From Haloplanus sp. HW8-1 (GTDB taxonomy: Archaea; Halobacteriota; Halobacteria; Halobacteriales; Haloferacaceae), in assembly GCF_023703795.1 (NCBI RefSeq), contig NZ_CP098518.1, forward strand, positions 2,728,001-2,792,000: a stretch of 64,000 nucleotides of DNA, written 5' to 3'. Below the pieces are notes generated by a model, which searched no databases, was not told the DNA's origin, and saw only the letters and a list, made by a program, of their open reading frames with translations. The translations under genes were made by a program, and so were the position numbers. Positions 1-8,591 of the stretch are shown here, piece by piece; the stretch's first letter is position 1; every line of letters begins with the position of its first letter.

Positions 1-1
1 G

Positions 2-814
2 ACTCCCGCGCCGACCGACCGGTCACTCGCCCCCTACCGCTCGTGGCTGGTCGCGCCCACGCCCGTCACGCCGCACGTCTACGAGTTCACTCACCTCTCG
101 CTGTCGGCGGTGCGAGCCGACGCCAGCGAGGGGTTCGCGGCGTCGTTGGATGAGTACTGGCGCCAGCGGACGACGACGTACTTCGGGTTCGAAGTGCCGG
201 TGGCAGCCATCGACGTTGTGCTCACGGTGAACCACTCGCGGGTCGCCAACGAGTCCTACCGGGTCGTCGGGGGCTCGTTCGACCCCGCGGCGCTCCGTCC
301 CGCCCTCGCCGACGCCGGCTTCACGGCCGCCGGCTCCGTCGCCGACCTGCAGCGCTTCATCCGGACCGCCGAGGGACAGGTCCGCGTCGTCGGGCTCCAT
401 CCCGACGTGTTCGTGAGCATCGGCGCCGACGCGTCGGCGACGGATCCACTGGCGACGGCCATCGAGCAACGCGCGGGCGGCGACGTGCGCACCGACGAGG
501 ACGCGGGACTCGCGGCCCTCGTCGAACACTTCGGCACGGCCGACTACGTGACTGGACGCGAACTCGAACCCGCGGACGAGGACTACCCCCTGAGCGAGGC
601 CGTCGCCACGGGACGGCGACTCGACGTGGAGGAGTCGACCTCGCGGGCCGAGCGCACGTACGTCCTGCCGCCGGACGCGACCATCGACCGCACGGCCGTC
701 GAGGAGGAGATCCGGACGCGTCACGTCGGCCAGCCCATCGAGGCGTTCCGCCGCGAGGGGCGGTTCGTCACCGTCGCCGGCGAGGTGGAGAACTCGCTGG
801 TCCGGCTGTTGTGA
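2..814 (+). CDS. Hypothetical protein, 5' end outside window
   Basis: The frame is open from the second base, so the start codon and any signal peptide lie upstream; at least 270 residues are visible. The C-terminus is acidic and ends ENSLVRLL. No catalytic motif or cysteine cluster is visible, and I do not recognise the family. The next gene is a lipoprotein 40 bases downstream on the same strand, so both could be exported haloarchaeal proteins, but that is inference. An internal GTG at 110 is possible but the upstream codons read as normal haloarchaeal protein. Confidence 0.75.
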   Translation, partial: TPAPTDRSLAPYRSWLVAPTPVTPHVYEFTHLSLSAVRADASEGFAASLDEYWRQRTTTYFGFEVPVAAIDVVLTVNHSRVANESYRVVGGSFDPAALRPALADAGFTAAGSVADLQRFIRTAEGQVRVVGLHPDVFVSIGADASATDPLATAIEQRAGGDVRTDEDAGLAALVEHFGTADYVTGRELEPADEDYPLSEAVATGRRLDVEESTSRAERTYVLPPDATIDRTAVEEEIRTRHVGQPIEAFRREGRFVTVAGEVENSLVRLL

Positions 815-853
815 GGCCAGAAGGCCCTTATCGCCCGGGCCGCAACGCGAGGT

Positions 854-1198
854 ATGCCTTCCAGACGGACGGTCGTGAGCGGGTTGAGCGTCGCTCTGGC
901 GACCGGACTGGCCGGGTGTGGCGCCCTCGCCTCGCCCGACCCGACCGTCGTCGAGACGGAGATAGACGGCGGCATCGACGCCCTGTTCGGCGAGACCGAC
1001 GTGTTCGTCGTCGTCCGGAACGACGGCGCCGCCGGCGACGTCGAGGTGACTCTCGAACTCCTCGACGGCGAGGGGACCGTCCTCCTCGACGAGAGCAAGA
1101 CCGAGTCCTTCGAGGCCGACGAGCGAAAGCGCGTCACCTTCTCCGTCGACGTACCCGAGGGGACCGAAGAGGCGTCGGCGACGGCGCGGGCGGCGTAA
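854..1198 (+). CDS. Small Tat-type lipoprotein
   Basis: 114 residues. The N-terminus carries a twin arginine at 4-5, a short hydrophobic stretch and a lipobox LAGC with the lipidated cysteine at 22, the usual layout of haloarchaeal Tat lipoproteins. The mature part (about 30-110) has alternating hydrophobic beta-strand pattern and phrases such as VFVVVRNDGAAGDVEV, which resemble CARDB or FxLYD-like immunoglobulin-type domains. It is probably anchored on the outer face of the membrane. The ligand or function is unknown. Confidence 0.8.
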   Translation: MPSRRTVVSGLSVALATGLAGCGALASPDPTVVETEIDGGIDALFGETDVFVVVRNDGAAGDVEVTLELLDGEGTVLLDESKTESFEADERKRVTFSVDVPEGTEEASATARAA

Positions 1199-1349
1199 TC
1201 GGCGAATCAGCCATCCGTCGATTCAGATGCCGCTGGAGACACTATTCAGGTAGACACATCGAATACTTTGATCGATTCGTCCAGATATTTGAGAAATCTA
1301 TGCACTATCCAGCCATGGCTTTTTGTATCGAGCGCCGTATCGTGTGATC

Positions 1350-1541
1350 ATGGATGGTATTGACTATCGCAGGAACGTCGAGGCGGCGATCCGGGATGGG
1401 CTGGCGTCGGATGCAGCCCGTACCTACCTCGTCCGTATGGGGTTCGACGTCGGTACCTACGAGCCACTGACTGGGGCGTTCGACGACGGCGCGCTCACGC
1501 CCGAGGACGCCCGCCAAGGGAGGCCGATCCATGCGGACTGA
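1350..1541 (+). CDS. Small uncharacterised protein (63 aa)
   Basis: ATG at 1350 gives a 63-residue acidic, soluble product starting MDGIDYRRNVEAAIRD. An AT-rich stretch just upstream (about 1255-1345) could hold its promoter. A TTG at 1323 would extend it by nine residues of less typical composition. No domain recognised; it resembles short conserved haloarchaeal proteins that lie between larger genes. Confidence 0.55.
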   Translation: MDGIDYRRNVEAAIRDGLASDAARTYLVRMGFDVGTYEPLTGAFDDGALTPEDARQGRPIHAD

Positions 1542-1638
1542 TCGCTCCGGGCGGGCGGCGGACGACGGCCGTCGTGGGCACCGGCAAACAGTGACGAAGT
1601 CACACACGTTTTGTACGCGGATCCCGTCCGAGAAACCG

Positions 1639-2343
1639 ATGAAGCGGCCACGGATCGCCCTGTTGAACGCGGCTCACGAAGCGACCGAGACCGGGCGGAA
1701 CTTCCACCGGGAACTCGACGCGGACCTCGATGAGTTCCACTGTCCCGCCGGCGATTTTCCCGCCGGCTTCCACTACGACGGCTTCGTCGTCACCGGCTCC
1801 CGGGCGTCGGTCTACTGGGACCGGGAGTGGATCGGCCGGCTCAAAACCTGGACCAGCGGCGCAATCGAGGCCGGTATGCCCGGTCTCGGCGTCTGTTATG
1901 GCCACCAACTCCTCGCGGACGTCATGGGTGGCCGGGTCGTCGGCATGGACGAGTACGAGATCGGCTACCGCACCGTCGAACAGGTGGCTCGGAACCGACT
2001 GCTCGACGGCGTCGACGAGACGTTCACCGTCTTCACCAGTCACTCCGATCGTGTCGCCGAGGCGCCGCCGGGGGCGACGGTGTTCGCGGCGAACGACTAC
2101 GGCATCCACGGATTCCGCAAGGGAGACGTGTTCGCCGTCCAGTTCCACCCCGAGTACGACATGGCGATGGCGCGGTCGGTGACGAAAGGCAAGGACGGCC
2201 AACTGTCGGCGGCGCGCATCCAAGAGGTGCTCGACGGGATCAACGAAGAGAACTATCGCGCTGCCGCCGGATGCAAGCGACTGTTCGACAACTTCCTCGA
2301 TTTCGTATCCGAGGTGCAGGCCGACCGGGTCGCCGCGGAGTGA
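1639..2343 (+). CDS. Class-I glutamine amidotransferase domain protein
   Basis: 234 residues with the class-I (triad) glutamine amidotransferase fold. The nucleophile elbow GLGVCYGHQ places the cysteine at 86, and the His-Glu pair sits in VQFHPEYD. Such domains release ammonia from glutamine for a synthase partner. Stand-alone haloarchaeal copies are usually annotated as GMP-synthase-like amidotransferases, and no synthase is adjacent here, so the acceptor is unknown. Start chosen at the ATG at 1639 (MKRPRIALLN) because the 36 codons upstream look non-coding. Confidence 0.85.
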   Translation: MKRPRIALLNAAHEATETGRNFHRELDADLDEFHCPAGDFPAGFHYDGFVVTGSRASVYWDREWIGRLKTWTSGAIEAGMPGLGVCYGHQLLADVMGGRVVGMDEYEIGYRTVEQVARNRLLDGVDETFTVFTSHSDRVAEAPPGATVFAANDYGIHGFRKGDVFAVQFHPEYDMAMARSVTKGKDGQLSAARIQEVLDGINEENYRAAAGCKRLFDNFLDFVSEVQADRVAAE

Positions 2344-2395
2344 CGGTAGTGGGCGGATGTTGTGACTCGCCGTTCGGCTCCTCGCAAAATCCGTA

Positions 2396-2469
2396 TGGGC
2401 TCGGGCGGATTCGAACCACCGACCTCGGCCTTGTAAAGGCCGCGTCATAACCAACTAGACCACGAGCCC
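2396..2469 (-). tRNA. tRNA-Val (anticodon UAC)
   Basis: Seven-base acceptor pairing GGGCTCG / CGAGCCC, T-arm with GGTTCGAATCC, five-pair anticodon stem CGGCC / GGCCG and loop TTTACAA giving anticodon UAC (complement at 2433-2435). The discriminator is A at 2396. CCA is not encoded. It sits between the amidotransferase gene and the DUF192 lipoprotein. Confidence 0.93.
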
Positions 2470-2554
2470 TCGCCGGACGTATCGTCCCCGGCCGAATAAC
2501 GGTTTCTGTCTCCGCCCGCGAAACGCTTACCCTCGCGCGGCCGGTTCCTCCACT

Positions 2555-3109
2555 ATGCCTCGCCGTGTGACGGTTCTCGAGGTCGGCCTCCTCGTCGTTC
2601 TCGTGGGGCTCGCGGGCTGTGCGGGGATGGGAACGAGCGTGGAGTCGACGGCCACGTCGACGACCGACCCCGCCACGACCGCCGGAGCGACCACCGCGGA
2701 CACCCCGGTTTCGACTCCGGGCAGCGGCTACGAGACGAGGACGGTCACCCTCCGCGACGAGAACGGAACGCGTCTGGCGACCGTCGACGTCTGGGTAGCC
2801 GACACGTTCACCAAACGCTACGTGGGGCTGAGCGACACCTCGGCGCTCGAACCCGGACGGGGGATGCTGTTCGTCTTCGACGGCGAGGACGGCCGCTCGT
2901 TCGTGATGCGGAACATGGACTTCCCGCTCGATATGGTGTTCGTGGCGGCCGACGGGACGATCACGACGATCCATCACGCTCCGGTCGAGTCGGACGGCGA
3001 CCTGACGGAGTACACGGGCCGGGCGAAGTACGTCCTCGAGGTGCCGATGGGCTACACGAACCGCACGGGCGTCGACGTGGGCGACCGGTTGCGGGTCGAC
3101 GGCGCGTGA
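2555..3109 (+). CDS. DUF192 family lipoprotein
   Basis: 184 residues. A hydrophobic N-terminus ends in the lipobox LAGC (cysteine 22), followed by a Ser/Thr-rich linker to about residue 60. The rest is a DUF192 domain, recognisable from the phrases RYVGLSDTSALEPGRGMLFVF and SFVMRNMDFPLDMVFV near residues 90-130. DUF192 proteins are small beta-barrel domains of unknown role, commonly exported. It is probably attached to the outer membrane face. The gene follows tRNA-Val on the opposite strand. Confidence 0.87.
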   Translation: MPRRVTVLEVGLLVVLVGLAGCAGMGTSVESTATSTTDPATTAGATTADTPVSTPGSGYETRTVTLRDENGTRLATVDVWVADTFTKRYVGLSDTSALEPGRGMLFVFDGEDGRSFVMRNMDFPLDMVFVAADGTITTIHHAPVESDGDLTEYTGRAKYVLEVPMGYTNRTGVDVGDRLRVDGA

Positions 3110-3146
3110 TCGAAAGCCCCACCCCCGTCGACGCCGAAGCGCGGCC

Positions 3147-3425
3147 ATGAGCGGGACGCCGACCGCGGTCGAGACACTCGCCGAACGCGAGGGCTGGCGT
3201 GCGGAGGAGTTCGCGGCGCGCGTCCACTACCGTGGCGAGGGCGAGCGGTACGCCGTCGAGTACTACGCGCCGAGTGACTGCGTCCTCTACTGGAAGGTGA
3301 AAGGCGACGGGGAGACGGCGGTGCCGGTGGGGCGGGGGACGGTCCCGGACCCCCTCCGGGAGCGGGTCCGGGTGGACCTCGACGCGGCGGGAATCGATCC
3401 GGCGGTCGAGGGACGGTCGCTGTAG
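3147..3425 (+). CDS. Uncharacterised small protein (92 aa)
   Basis: 92 residues starting MSGTPTAVETLAEREGWR. The central part (VEYYAPSDCVLYWKVKGDG) is beta-rich and the termini helical. No motif recognised. Third codon positions are strongly GC as expected of a real haloarchaeal gene. It lies 37 bases behind the DUF192 lipoprotein and may be co-transcribed with it. Confidence 0.7.
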   Translation: MSGTPTAVETLAEREGWRAEEFAARVHYRGEGERYAVEYYAPSDCVLYWKVKGDGETAVPVGRGTVPDPLRERVRVDLDAAGIDPAVEGRSL

Positions 3426-3749
3426 CTCCGCGACCAGGTTCTCGACGGCGCGGTCGCTGTCCTCGATCTGCTCGGTCCGTTCGTCCACCTCGTCGGCAGT
3501 CCCCTCGGAACAGCCCTGCAGTTTCGCGAACGAGGTCCGAATCACTCATCCGGCTTCATCGATCGTATCCCGCCTGTCCGTCGAGCTCCTCGTCGGTCTC
3601 GGCTCCGAGGTCCCTCTCGGCGCCCGGCATACTCCGCCGCTCGGCACAGGTCGGCAACAGCCCTGGTATCGGGGGTATCTCCGTCGACGACTACGGGGAG
3701 CCTATCCCGGCGGGTCAGCCTTTTGCCCGCTCGCCCCCGAATGAGACCG
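3426..3749. other. Gene-poor stretch with possible decayed small genes
   Basis: There is no intact gene of normal size. The minus strand holds a 24-codon reading frame at 3630-3556. From 3549 on it shows a possible frameshifted remnant: the start MSDSDLVRE reads in one frame and the acidic, helical continuation (KLQGCSEGTADEVDERTE to about 3420) in another. The composition of the second piece is typical haloarchaeal protein. The last bases form the promoter and leader of the downstream ABC transporter gene. Confidence 0.35.
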
Positions 3750-5714
3750 ATGGACGTCCCCGCGGACGACGACCCCTTCGAGGCACAGCGGGAGCGGACC
3801 GCGAACCCGATGCGGCGACTGTTCGCCGAGTACGGTCGGGAGCGGTCGGGCCTGTTCGGCCTCGGCGTCGGCGCTAGCCTCCTCGCTCGGCTGCTCGACC
3901 TCCTGCCGCCGCTCCTGCTCGGTATCGCCGTCGACGCCATCTTCCTCGACGAGGGACCCTTCGACCTCCCGCTGGTGCCGAACGCGTGGCTCCCGACCGA
4001 CCCCGAGGCGCAGTTCTGGCTCATCGTCGGCGTCGTCCTGTTCTCGTTTCTGGGCGGGGCGGGACTACACTGGGTGCGCAACTGGGGCTGGAACCGCTTC
4101 GCCCAGCACGTCCAGCACGCCATCCGGACGGACACCTACGACGCGATGCAGCGGCTCAACATGACGTTTTTCGCCGACAAGCAGACCGGCGAGATGATGT
4201 CGGTGCTCTCGAACGACGTGAACCGACTGGAGCGCTTTCTCAACGACGGGCTGAACTCCGCGTTCCGCCTCGGTGTGATGGTCGTCGGCATCGCCGCCCT
4301 GCTGTTCTGGATGAACCCACAACTGGCCGTCGTCGCACTCCTGCCCGTCCCACTGATCGCCGGCTTCACCTACCGCTTCGTCGAGAACATCCAGCCGAAG
4401 TACGCCGACGTCCGCTCGACGGTCGGGCAGGTCAACTCCCGACTGGAGAACAACCTCGGCGGCATCCAGGTCATCAAGACGAGCAACACCGAAGGATACG
4501 AGGCCGACCGGGTCGAGGACGTCTCGGGCGACTACTTCGACGCCAACTGGGACGCCATCGAGACCCGGATCAAGTTCTTCCCGGGGCTCCGTGTACTCGC
4601 GGGCCTCGGCTTCGCGCTCACGTTCACCATCGGCGGCCTCTGGGTGTTCCGCGGCGAGGGGCCCTGGATCTTCACCGGGACCCTGCGCCCCGGCGAGTTC
4701 GTCTCCTTCATCCTCTACACCCAGCGGTTCATCTGGCCGATGGCGCAGTTCGGGCAGATCATCAACATGTACCAGCGGGCCTACGCCTCCGCCGCCCGCA
4801 TCTTCGGGCTGATGGACGAGAACGCCGGGATCGACGAACGCCCTGACGCCGGGGAGTTGGTCGTCACCGAGGGCCACGTCGAGTACAACGACGTGACCTT
4901 CGGCTACGACGACGAGACGATCCTCGACGGCGTCTCCCTTACCGCCGAGGGCGGTGACACCCTCGCGCTGGTCGGTCCCACCGGGGCCGGAAAGTCGACC
5001 GCATTGAAGCTCCTCCTCCGGATGTACGACGTCGACGAGGGGGCGATCAGGATCGACGACGAGGACATCAGCGACGTGACCATAACGAGCCTCCGGGACG
5101 CCATCGGCTACGTCAGCCAGGAGACGTTCCTCTTCTATGGAACCGTCCGCGAGAACATCACGTACGGCACGTTCGACGCCGACGAGGCGGAGATCGTCGC
5201 GGCCGCCAAGGCCGCGGAGGCCCACGAGTTCGTCACGAACCTGCCCGAGGGCTACGACACCATGGTGGGTGAGCGGGGCGTGAAACTGTCCGGCGGCCAG
5301 CGCCAGCGCCTCACCATCGCGCGGGCGATGCTCAAGGATCCCGAGATCCTGATCCTCGACGAGGCGACCAGCGACGTGGACACGGAGACGGAGATGCTGA
5401 TCCAGCGGTCGCTCGATCGGCTGACCGCCGACCGGACGACGTTCGTCATCGCCCACCGGCTCTCGACGGTGAAAGACGCCGACCGGATCGTCGTCCTCGA
5501 CGACGGCCAGGTGCGGGAGCGGGGCACCCACGAGGATCTGCTCGCCGAGGACGGCCTCTACGCCAGCCTCTGGGGTGTGCAGGCGGGGGAGATCGACGAT
5601 CTGCCCGAGGAGTTCGTCGAGCGAGCGACCCGGCGAGGGGCGCGGGCGGACGTCGACGGCGAGGACCGCGACGCCGCAGGCGGCCGACCGACGGTCGGCG
5701 ACGGCGACGACTAG
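3750..5714 (+). CDS. ABC exporter, fused permease and ATPase
   Basis: 654 residues in the half-transporter layout of homodimeric ABC exporters. A six-helix type-1 exporter membrane domain covers about 45-340 (it includes SFLGGAGLHW). The nucleotide-binding domain follows, with Walker A GPTGAGKST near 409, signature LSGGQRQRLTIAR near 513, Walker B ILILDEATSDVD near 533 and the switch histidine in VIAHRLSTV. It pumps an unknown substrate, probably a lipid or drug, out of the cytoplasm. Start placed at the ATG 3750; an ATG at 3741 is equally in frame. The C-terminus is a charged tail. Confidence 0.92.
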   Translation: MDVPADDDPFEAQRERTANPMRRLFAEYGRERSGLFGLGVGASLLARLLDLLPPLLLGIAVDAIFLDEGPFDLPLVPNAWLPTDPEAQFWLIVGVVLFSFLGGAGLHWVRNWGWNRFAQHVQHAIRTDTYDAMQRLNMTFFADKQTGEMMSVLSNDVNRLERFLNDGLNSAFRLGVMVVGIAALLFWMNPQLAVVALLPVPLIAGFTYRFVENIQPKYADVRSTVGQVNSRLENNLGGIQVIKTSNTEGYEADRVEDVSGDYFDANWDAIETRIKFFPGLRVLAGLGFALTFTIGGLWVFRGEGPWIFTGTLRPGEFVSFILYTQRFIWPMAQFGQIINMYQRAYASAARIFGLMDENAGIDERPDAGELVVTEGHVEYNDVTFGYDDETILDGVSLTAEGGDTLALVGPTGAGKSTALKLLLRMYDVDEGAIRIDDEDISDVTITSLRDAIGYVSQETFLFYGTVRENITYGTFDADEAEIVAAAKAAEAHEFVTNLPEGYDTMVGERGVKLSGGQRQRLTIARAMLKDPEILILDEATSDVDTETEMLIQRSLDRLTADRTTFVIAHRLSTVKDADRIVVLDDGQVRERGTHEDLLAEDGLYASLWGVQAGEIDDLPEEFVERATRRGARADVDGEDRDAAGGRPTVGDGDD

Positions 5715-5745
5715 GCTTGAAACCCCTCCGGCCCGGACGGGTGGT

Positions 5746-6483
5746 ATGCACCTCACCGACGCCACCTGGACGGACGTCCGGGACGCCGACGCCGACCTCG
5801 CGGTCCTCCCGGTCGGCAGCACCGAACAGCACGGCCCGCACGCACCGCTGGGAACCGACGCCCTCCACGCCGAGACGGTCGCCGAGGCGGGCGCGGCACG
5901 GTACGATGGCGAGGTGGCCGTCGCGCCCACGGTCCCCGTCGGCGTCGCGGAGGAACACCGCGATTTCGCAGGGACGCTCTGGGTGTCGCCCGACACCTTC
6001 CGGAGTTACGTCCGGGACGTGATCGGCAGCCTCGCCCACCACGGCATGGATCGGGTGGTCGTCGTCAACGGGCACGGGGGAAACGTCCCCGCGCTGGGCG
6101 AGGTGACCGCGACGGTCTCCCGCCACGACGACGCCTACGCCGTCCCGTTCACGTGGTTCGAGGCGGTCGGCGACCACGGGTCGGAGATGGGACACGGCGG
6201 GCCACTGGAGACCGCGCTGTTGCGCGCGACCCACCCCGAACTGGTTCGGGAGGATCGGATCGAGGCGGCCCGCGAGGGCGCGAGCGAGACGTGGGGTGAC
6301 TGGGTGTCGGGGACGAGGACGAACCTCGCCCACGACACCGCTGAGTTCACCGATAGCGGCGTCGTCGGCGATCCGGGTGGGGGCGACGCGGACCTGGGCG
6401 ACGAACTGCTGGATCTGGCGGCTGCCTCGCTGGACCGGTTGCTGACGGCGGTGGCCGACCGCGACCTGACGGCGGAGCGGTAG
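5746..6483 (+). CDS. Creatininase-family amidohydrolase
   Basis: 245 residues. Metal-ligand motifs of the creatininase fold are visible: GSTEQHGPHAPLGTD near residue 25, VNGHGGN near 110 and EMGHGGPLETA near 148. The family hydrolyses cyclic or formyl amides (creatininase, ArfB of riboflavin and F420 synthesis, MftE), so the substrate cannot be fixed from sequence. It lies 31 bases behind the ABC exporter. Its stop codon lies one base-step before the insertion site of a MITE (TTAC at 6484-6487), so the gene itself is intact. Confidence 0.85.
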   Translation: MHLTDATWTDVRDADADLAVLPVGSTEQHGPHAPLGTDALHAETVAEAGAARYDGEVAVAPTVPVGVAEEHRDFAGTLWVSPDTFRSYVRDVIGSLAHHGMDRVVVVNGHGGNVPALGEVTATVSRHDDAYAVPFTWFEAVGDHGSEMGHGGPLETALLRATHPELVREDRIEAAREGASETWGDWVSGTRTNLAHDTAEFTDSGVVGDPGGGDADLGDELLDLAAASLDRLLTAVADRDLTAER

Positions 6484-6487
6484 TTAC

Positions 6488-6760
6488 AGCGGTTCAAGGA
6501 GAAAGCCCACGGCTTCAGCCGTGGGATGAATCCGACAACAGCCGAAACAACTACCACGGTTCGTATCGTCGGTTGTGCTACCGAGTCTTGGGTAAGGATA
6601 TGCACGCCAGCGCGGCGGTAGATGAAGCCCGCTATCCGAGTCGGGGGCCGGACTGGCACGGCCCACAACCCCACCGAACGACGCGAGTGGGGAACCTCTC
6701 CGTCGTGGGCACGGTCTGTGACCGTGGAACCCCACGACTTCAGTCGTGGGAGGATGTCAG
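6488..6760. mobile_element. IS200/IS605-derived MITE, copy 1 (273 bp)
   Basis: Matches the element at 19660-19932 over 273 bases with one mismatch (T versus C near 6594). Both copies are preceded by TTAC (here 6484-6487) and end GGATGTCAG. Each end bears an 8-bp hairpin with TTCA loop: 6506-6525 at the left and 6731-6750 at the right. This is the end structure of IS200/IS605 transposons, which insert 3' of a short target such as TTAC and make no target duplication. No transposase is encoded, so it must be moved in trans. Inner hairpins (CCCCAC/GTGGGG and CACGGTC/GACCGTG) resemble a TnpB guide-RNA scaffold. Confidence 0.88.
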
Positions 6761-7158
6761 TCTTCGTCCTCGTCCAGTTCCTCCAGCGTCCCCCGGAGTT
6801 CCGGCACCGCGTTCGTGAGGTCGCTCACGTTGTCGTGGGCCGTCCGGATCGTCCCGATCAGCGACTCCAGATCCTCGATGGCGGCCGCGAGGTCGGCGGC
6901 GTCCTCGAAGGCGTCGGCGCGCTCGCCCATCGTGTACCACTTCTTCGCCTGCCGGAGATGTTCCTCCGCCTCGCCGACGTCCAGCGCCGATCGGAGGCCG
7001 TTGAGGACGCCGAGGACGTTGTCGGCGTCGGTCTCCCAGACCTCGTCGGCCTCGGGGAGTTCCGCTCGTGCCGCCGTGAGGTGTTCCTCCACGTCCGCGC
7101 GCATCTCCGCCGCAGCTTCGCCGAAGAGTTCGTCGTCGCCGAGCGTCGTCTGACTCAT
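6757..7158 (-). CDS. DUF5790 family protein
   Basis: 133 residues, almost wholly helical and acidic, starting MSQTTLGDDELFGEAAAEMR, with a conserved-looking AKKWYTMGERADAF segment near 72. I recognise this as the haloarchaeal family DUF5790, function unknown. The stop codon TGA (6757-6759) comes from the end of the inserted MITE. Removing the element restores GAG-TAA, so the ancestral protein ended DEDEE instead of DED. The gene thus survived insertion with a two-residue change at the tail. Confidence 0.85.
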   Translation of the reverse strand: MSQTTLGDDELFGEAAAEMRADVEEHLTAARAELPEADEVWETDADNVLGVLNGLRSALDVGEAEEHLRQAKKWYTMGERADAFEDAADLAAAIEDLESLIGTIRTAHDNVSDLTNAVPELRGTLEELDEDED

Positions 7159-7240
7159 AGCCGTCGGTTCGGCGGCGTGTGAGTTAAACGCATGCCCGAA
7201 AGTGAAAGTGAAACGGCGACCGTCGAGGCGCGAACGGCCG

Positions 7241-7576
7241 CTATTCGACGGCCACGGGGCGCATCAGCGGATAGCCGTCCGCCATGACCATCTCCGTGCG
7301 GACGACGACGCCCTCGTACTCGATCCGCATCCGTACCTCCATGAACCGGCCGGTGAGTTCGACGTAGCCGTGGTCGTCGGCCGCCTCGGCCAGGGCCGTC
7401 TCGTCGACGTCGACGGTGACCGACTCGCAGAACGGCTGGTTCTCGATGGACTCGGCCATCGCGCGTTCGAGGCTCGCGGCGCTCCCGGGGGAGACGGGTG
7501 TGCCCGCGAACTGGTGATAGAGCGAGCCGAACTTGATGCCCGCCTCGAAGCAGGCCCGCTGGGCGTCGGTGACCAT
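7241..7576 (-). CDS. mptD: Archaeal dihydroneopterin aldolase
   Basis: 111 residues matching the archaeal MptD family (formerly DUF381) in length and in the phrases CFEAGIKFGSLYHQFAGTPV near residue 9 and NQPFCESVTV near 46. MptD cleaves 7,8-dihydroneopterin to 6-hydroxymethyl-dihydropterin and glycolaldehyde in the archaeal pterin (folate or methanopterin) pathway. It is cytoplasmic and divergent from the Azf-like gene with an 88-base spacer. Start ATG at 7576. Confidence 0.85.
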   Translation of the reverse strand: MVTDAQRACFEAGIKFGSLYHQFAGTPVSPGSAASLERAMAESIENQPFCESVTVDVDETALAEAADDHGYVELTGRFMEVRMRIEYEGVVVRTEMVMADGYPLMRPVAVE

Positions 7577-7664
7577 GCTGACCGGTCGGGCGGCGCGGAG
7601 GAATGTCTGTCGCCCGGCGTCGAATCGGTCCTTACTTGGTCTCGGTCGTCCCAGTACCGGGCGA

Positions 7665-8453
7665 ATGGACGACCCGGTGTTACTGACTGGCGCGGGCGGG
7701 CGCGTCGGGCAAGCCATCCTGCACGGGATCGGCGGGGCCCACGAGTGGCGGCTGCTCGACCGGGAGCCGCTATCGAGCGACCGCCTCCCGCCGGGCGTGA
7801 CCGACGACGACGTCCGCGTCGCGGACGTGACCGACGGCGACGCCATCGCCGAGGCGATGGACGGCGTCGGCGCCGCGATCCACCTCGCGGGGGACCCCCG
7901 CCCGGAGGCGCCCTGGAACTCGGTGCTCTCGAACAACATCGACGGCACGCAGACGGTGTTCGAGGCGGCGGTCGGGGCGGGCGTCGAGAAGGTGGCCTTT
8001 GCCTCCTCGAACCACGCCGTCTCCGCGTACGAAACCGACGAGCGAACCCCCGAGATGTACCGCACCGGCGACGACGGCCGCCTCGACGGGACGGAACTCC
8101 CGCGTCCCGGCAATCTCTACGGCGTGAGCAAGGCCGCCGGCGAGACGCTCGGTCGCTACTACCACGACGCCGAGGACCTCTCCGTCGTGTGTGTCCGGAT
8201 CGGCAACCTCACCGAGGGGCACCCGCCGCGCAACTACGAGCGCGGCCAGGCCATGTGGCTCTCACATCGCGACTGCGCCCACCTCTTCGATCGCTGTATC
8301 CGTGCCGACTACGGGTACGAAATCGTCTACGGCATCTCCGACAACGAGCGCAAGTACTACTCCATCGAGCGCGCGAAGGAGGTGCTGGGCTACGAGCCAC
8401 GGGACGACTCCGCGGAGTACACGCTGGCGGGCGACCCGAAAGACGGGGCCTGA
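7665..8453 (+). CDS. azf: NAD-dependent sugar dehydrogenase, Azf-like (extended SDR)
   Basis: 262 residues of the extended short-chain dehydrogenase family. The NAD-binding loop TGAGGRVGQAI is at 8-18, a substrate and cofactor region HLAGDPRPEAPW near 74, and the catalytic YGVSKAAGE (Tyr and Lys) near 147. Overall it resembles uronate dehydrogenase and the H. volcanii enzyme Azf, the archaeal NAD-dependent glucose-6-phosphate dehydrogenase of the oxidative pentose phosphate pathway. The neighbourhood (rpa2, hstA and deacetylase just downstream) matches that locus as I remember it. A different sugar substrate cannot be excluded. Confidence 0.75.
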   Translation: MDDPVLLTGAGGRVGQAILHGIGGAHEWRLLDREPLSSDRLPPGVTDDDVRVADVTDGDAIAEAMDGVGAAIHLAGDPRPEAPWNSVLSNNIDGTQTVFEAAVGAGVEKVAFASSNHAVSAYETDERTPEMYRTGDDGRLDGTELPRPGNLYGVSKAAGETLGRYYHDAEDLSVVCVRIGNLTEGHPPRNYERGQAMWLSHRDCAHLFDRCIRADYGYEIVYGISDNERKYYSIERAKEVLGYEPRDDSAEYTLAGDPKDGA

Positions 8454-8504
8454 CGACCTGTCGGAGGTCGAAAGGTACTCGGTGCTCACGCCGGAGGGGT
8501 TCGT

Positions 8505-8588
8505 ATGAACCGCCAACAGATCATGGCCCTCGTGCTGGTCTTCCTGATGGTGTTCTCGTCGCTGGCGTACGCCGTCTCGATGTTCTGA
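8505..8588 (+). CDS. 27-residue single-span membrane protein
   Basis: A very short gene: MNRQQIMALVLVFLMVFSSL then seven more residues, ending at TGA 8586-8588. Residues 6-23 form one membrane helix behind a short polar cap. The same start MNRQQ followed by a single helix is familiar from other haloarchaeal small proteins, so I think it is real. It fills the gap between the Azf-like gene and the convergent DUF309 gene. Role unknown. Confidence 0.55.
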   Translation: MNRQQIMALVLVFLMVFSSLAYAVSMF

Positions 8589-8591
8589 TCG

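Noticed and set aside
4065-5996. 643-codon minus-strand frame opposite the ABC exporter
   Set aside because: Gly/Val/Arg-rich antisense of a gene with all ABC motifs.
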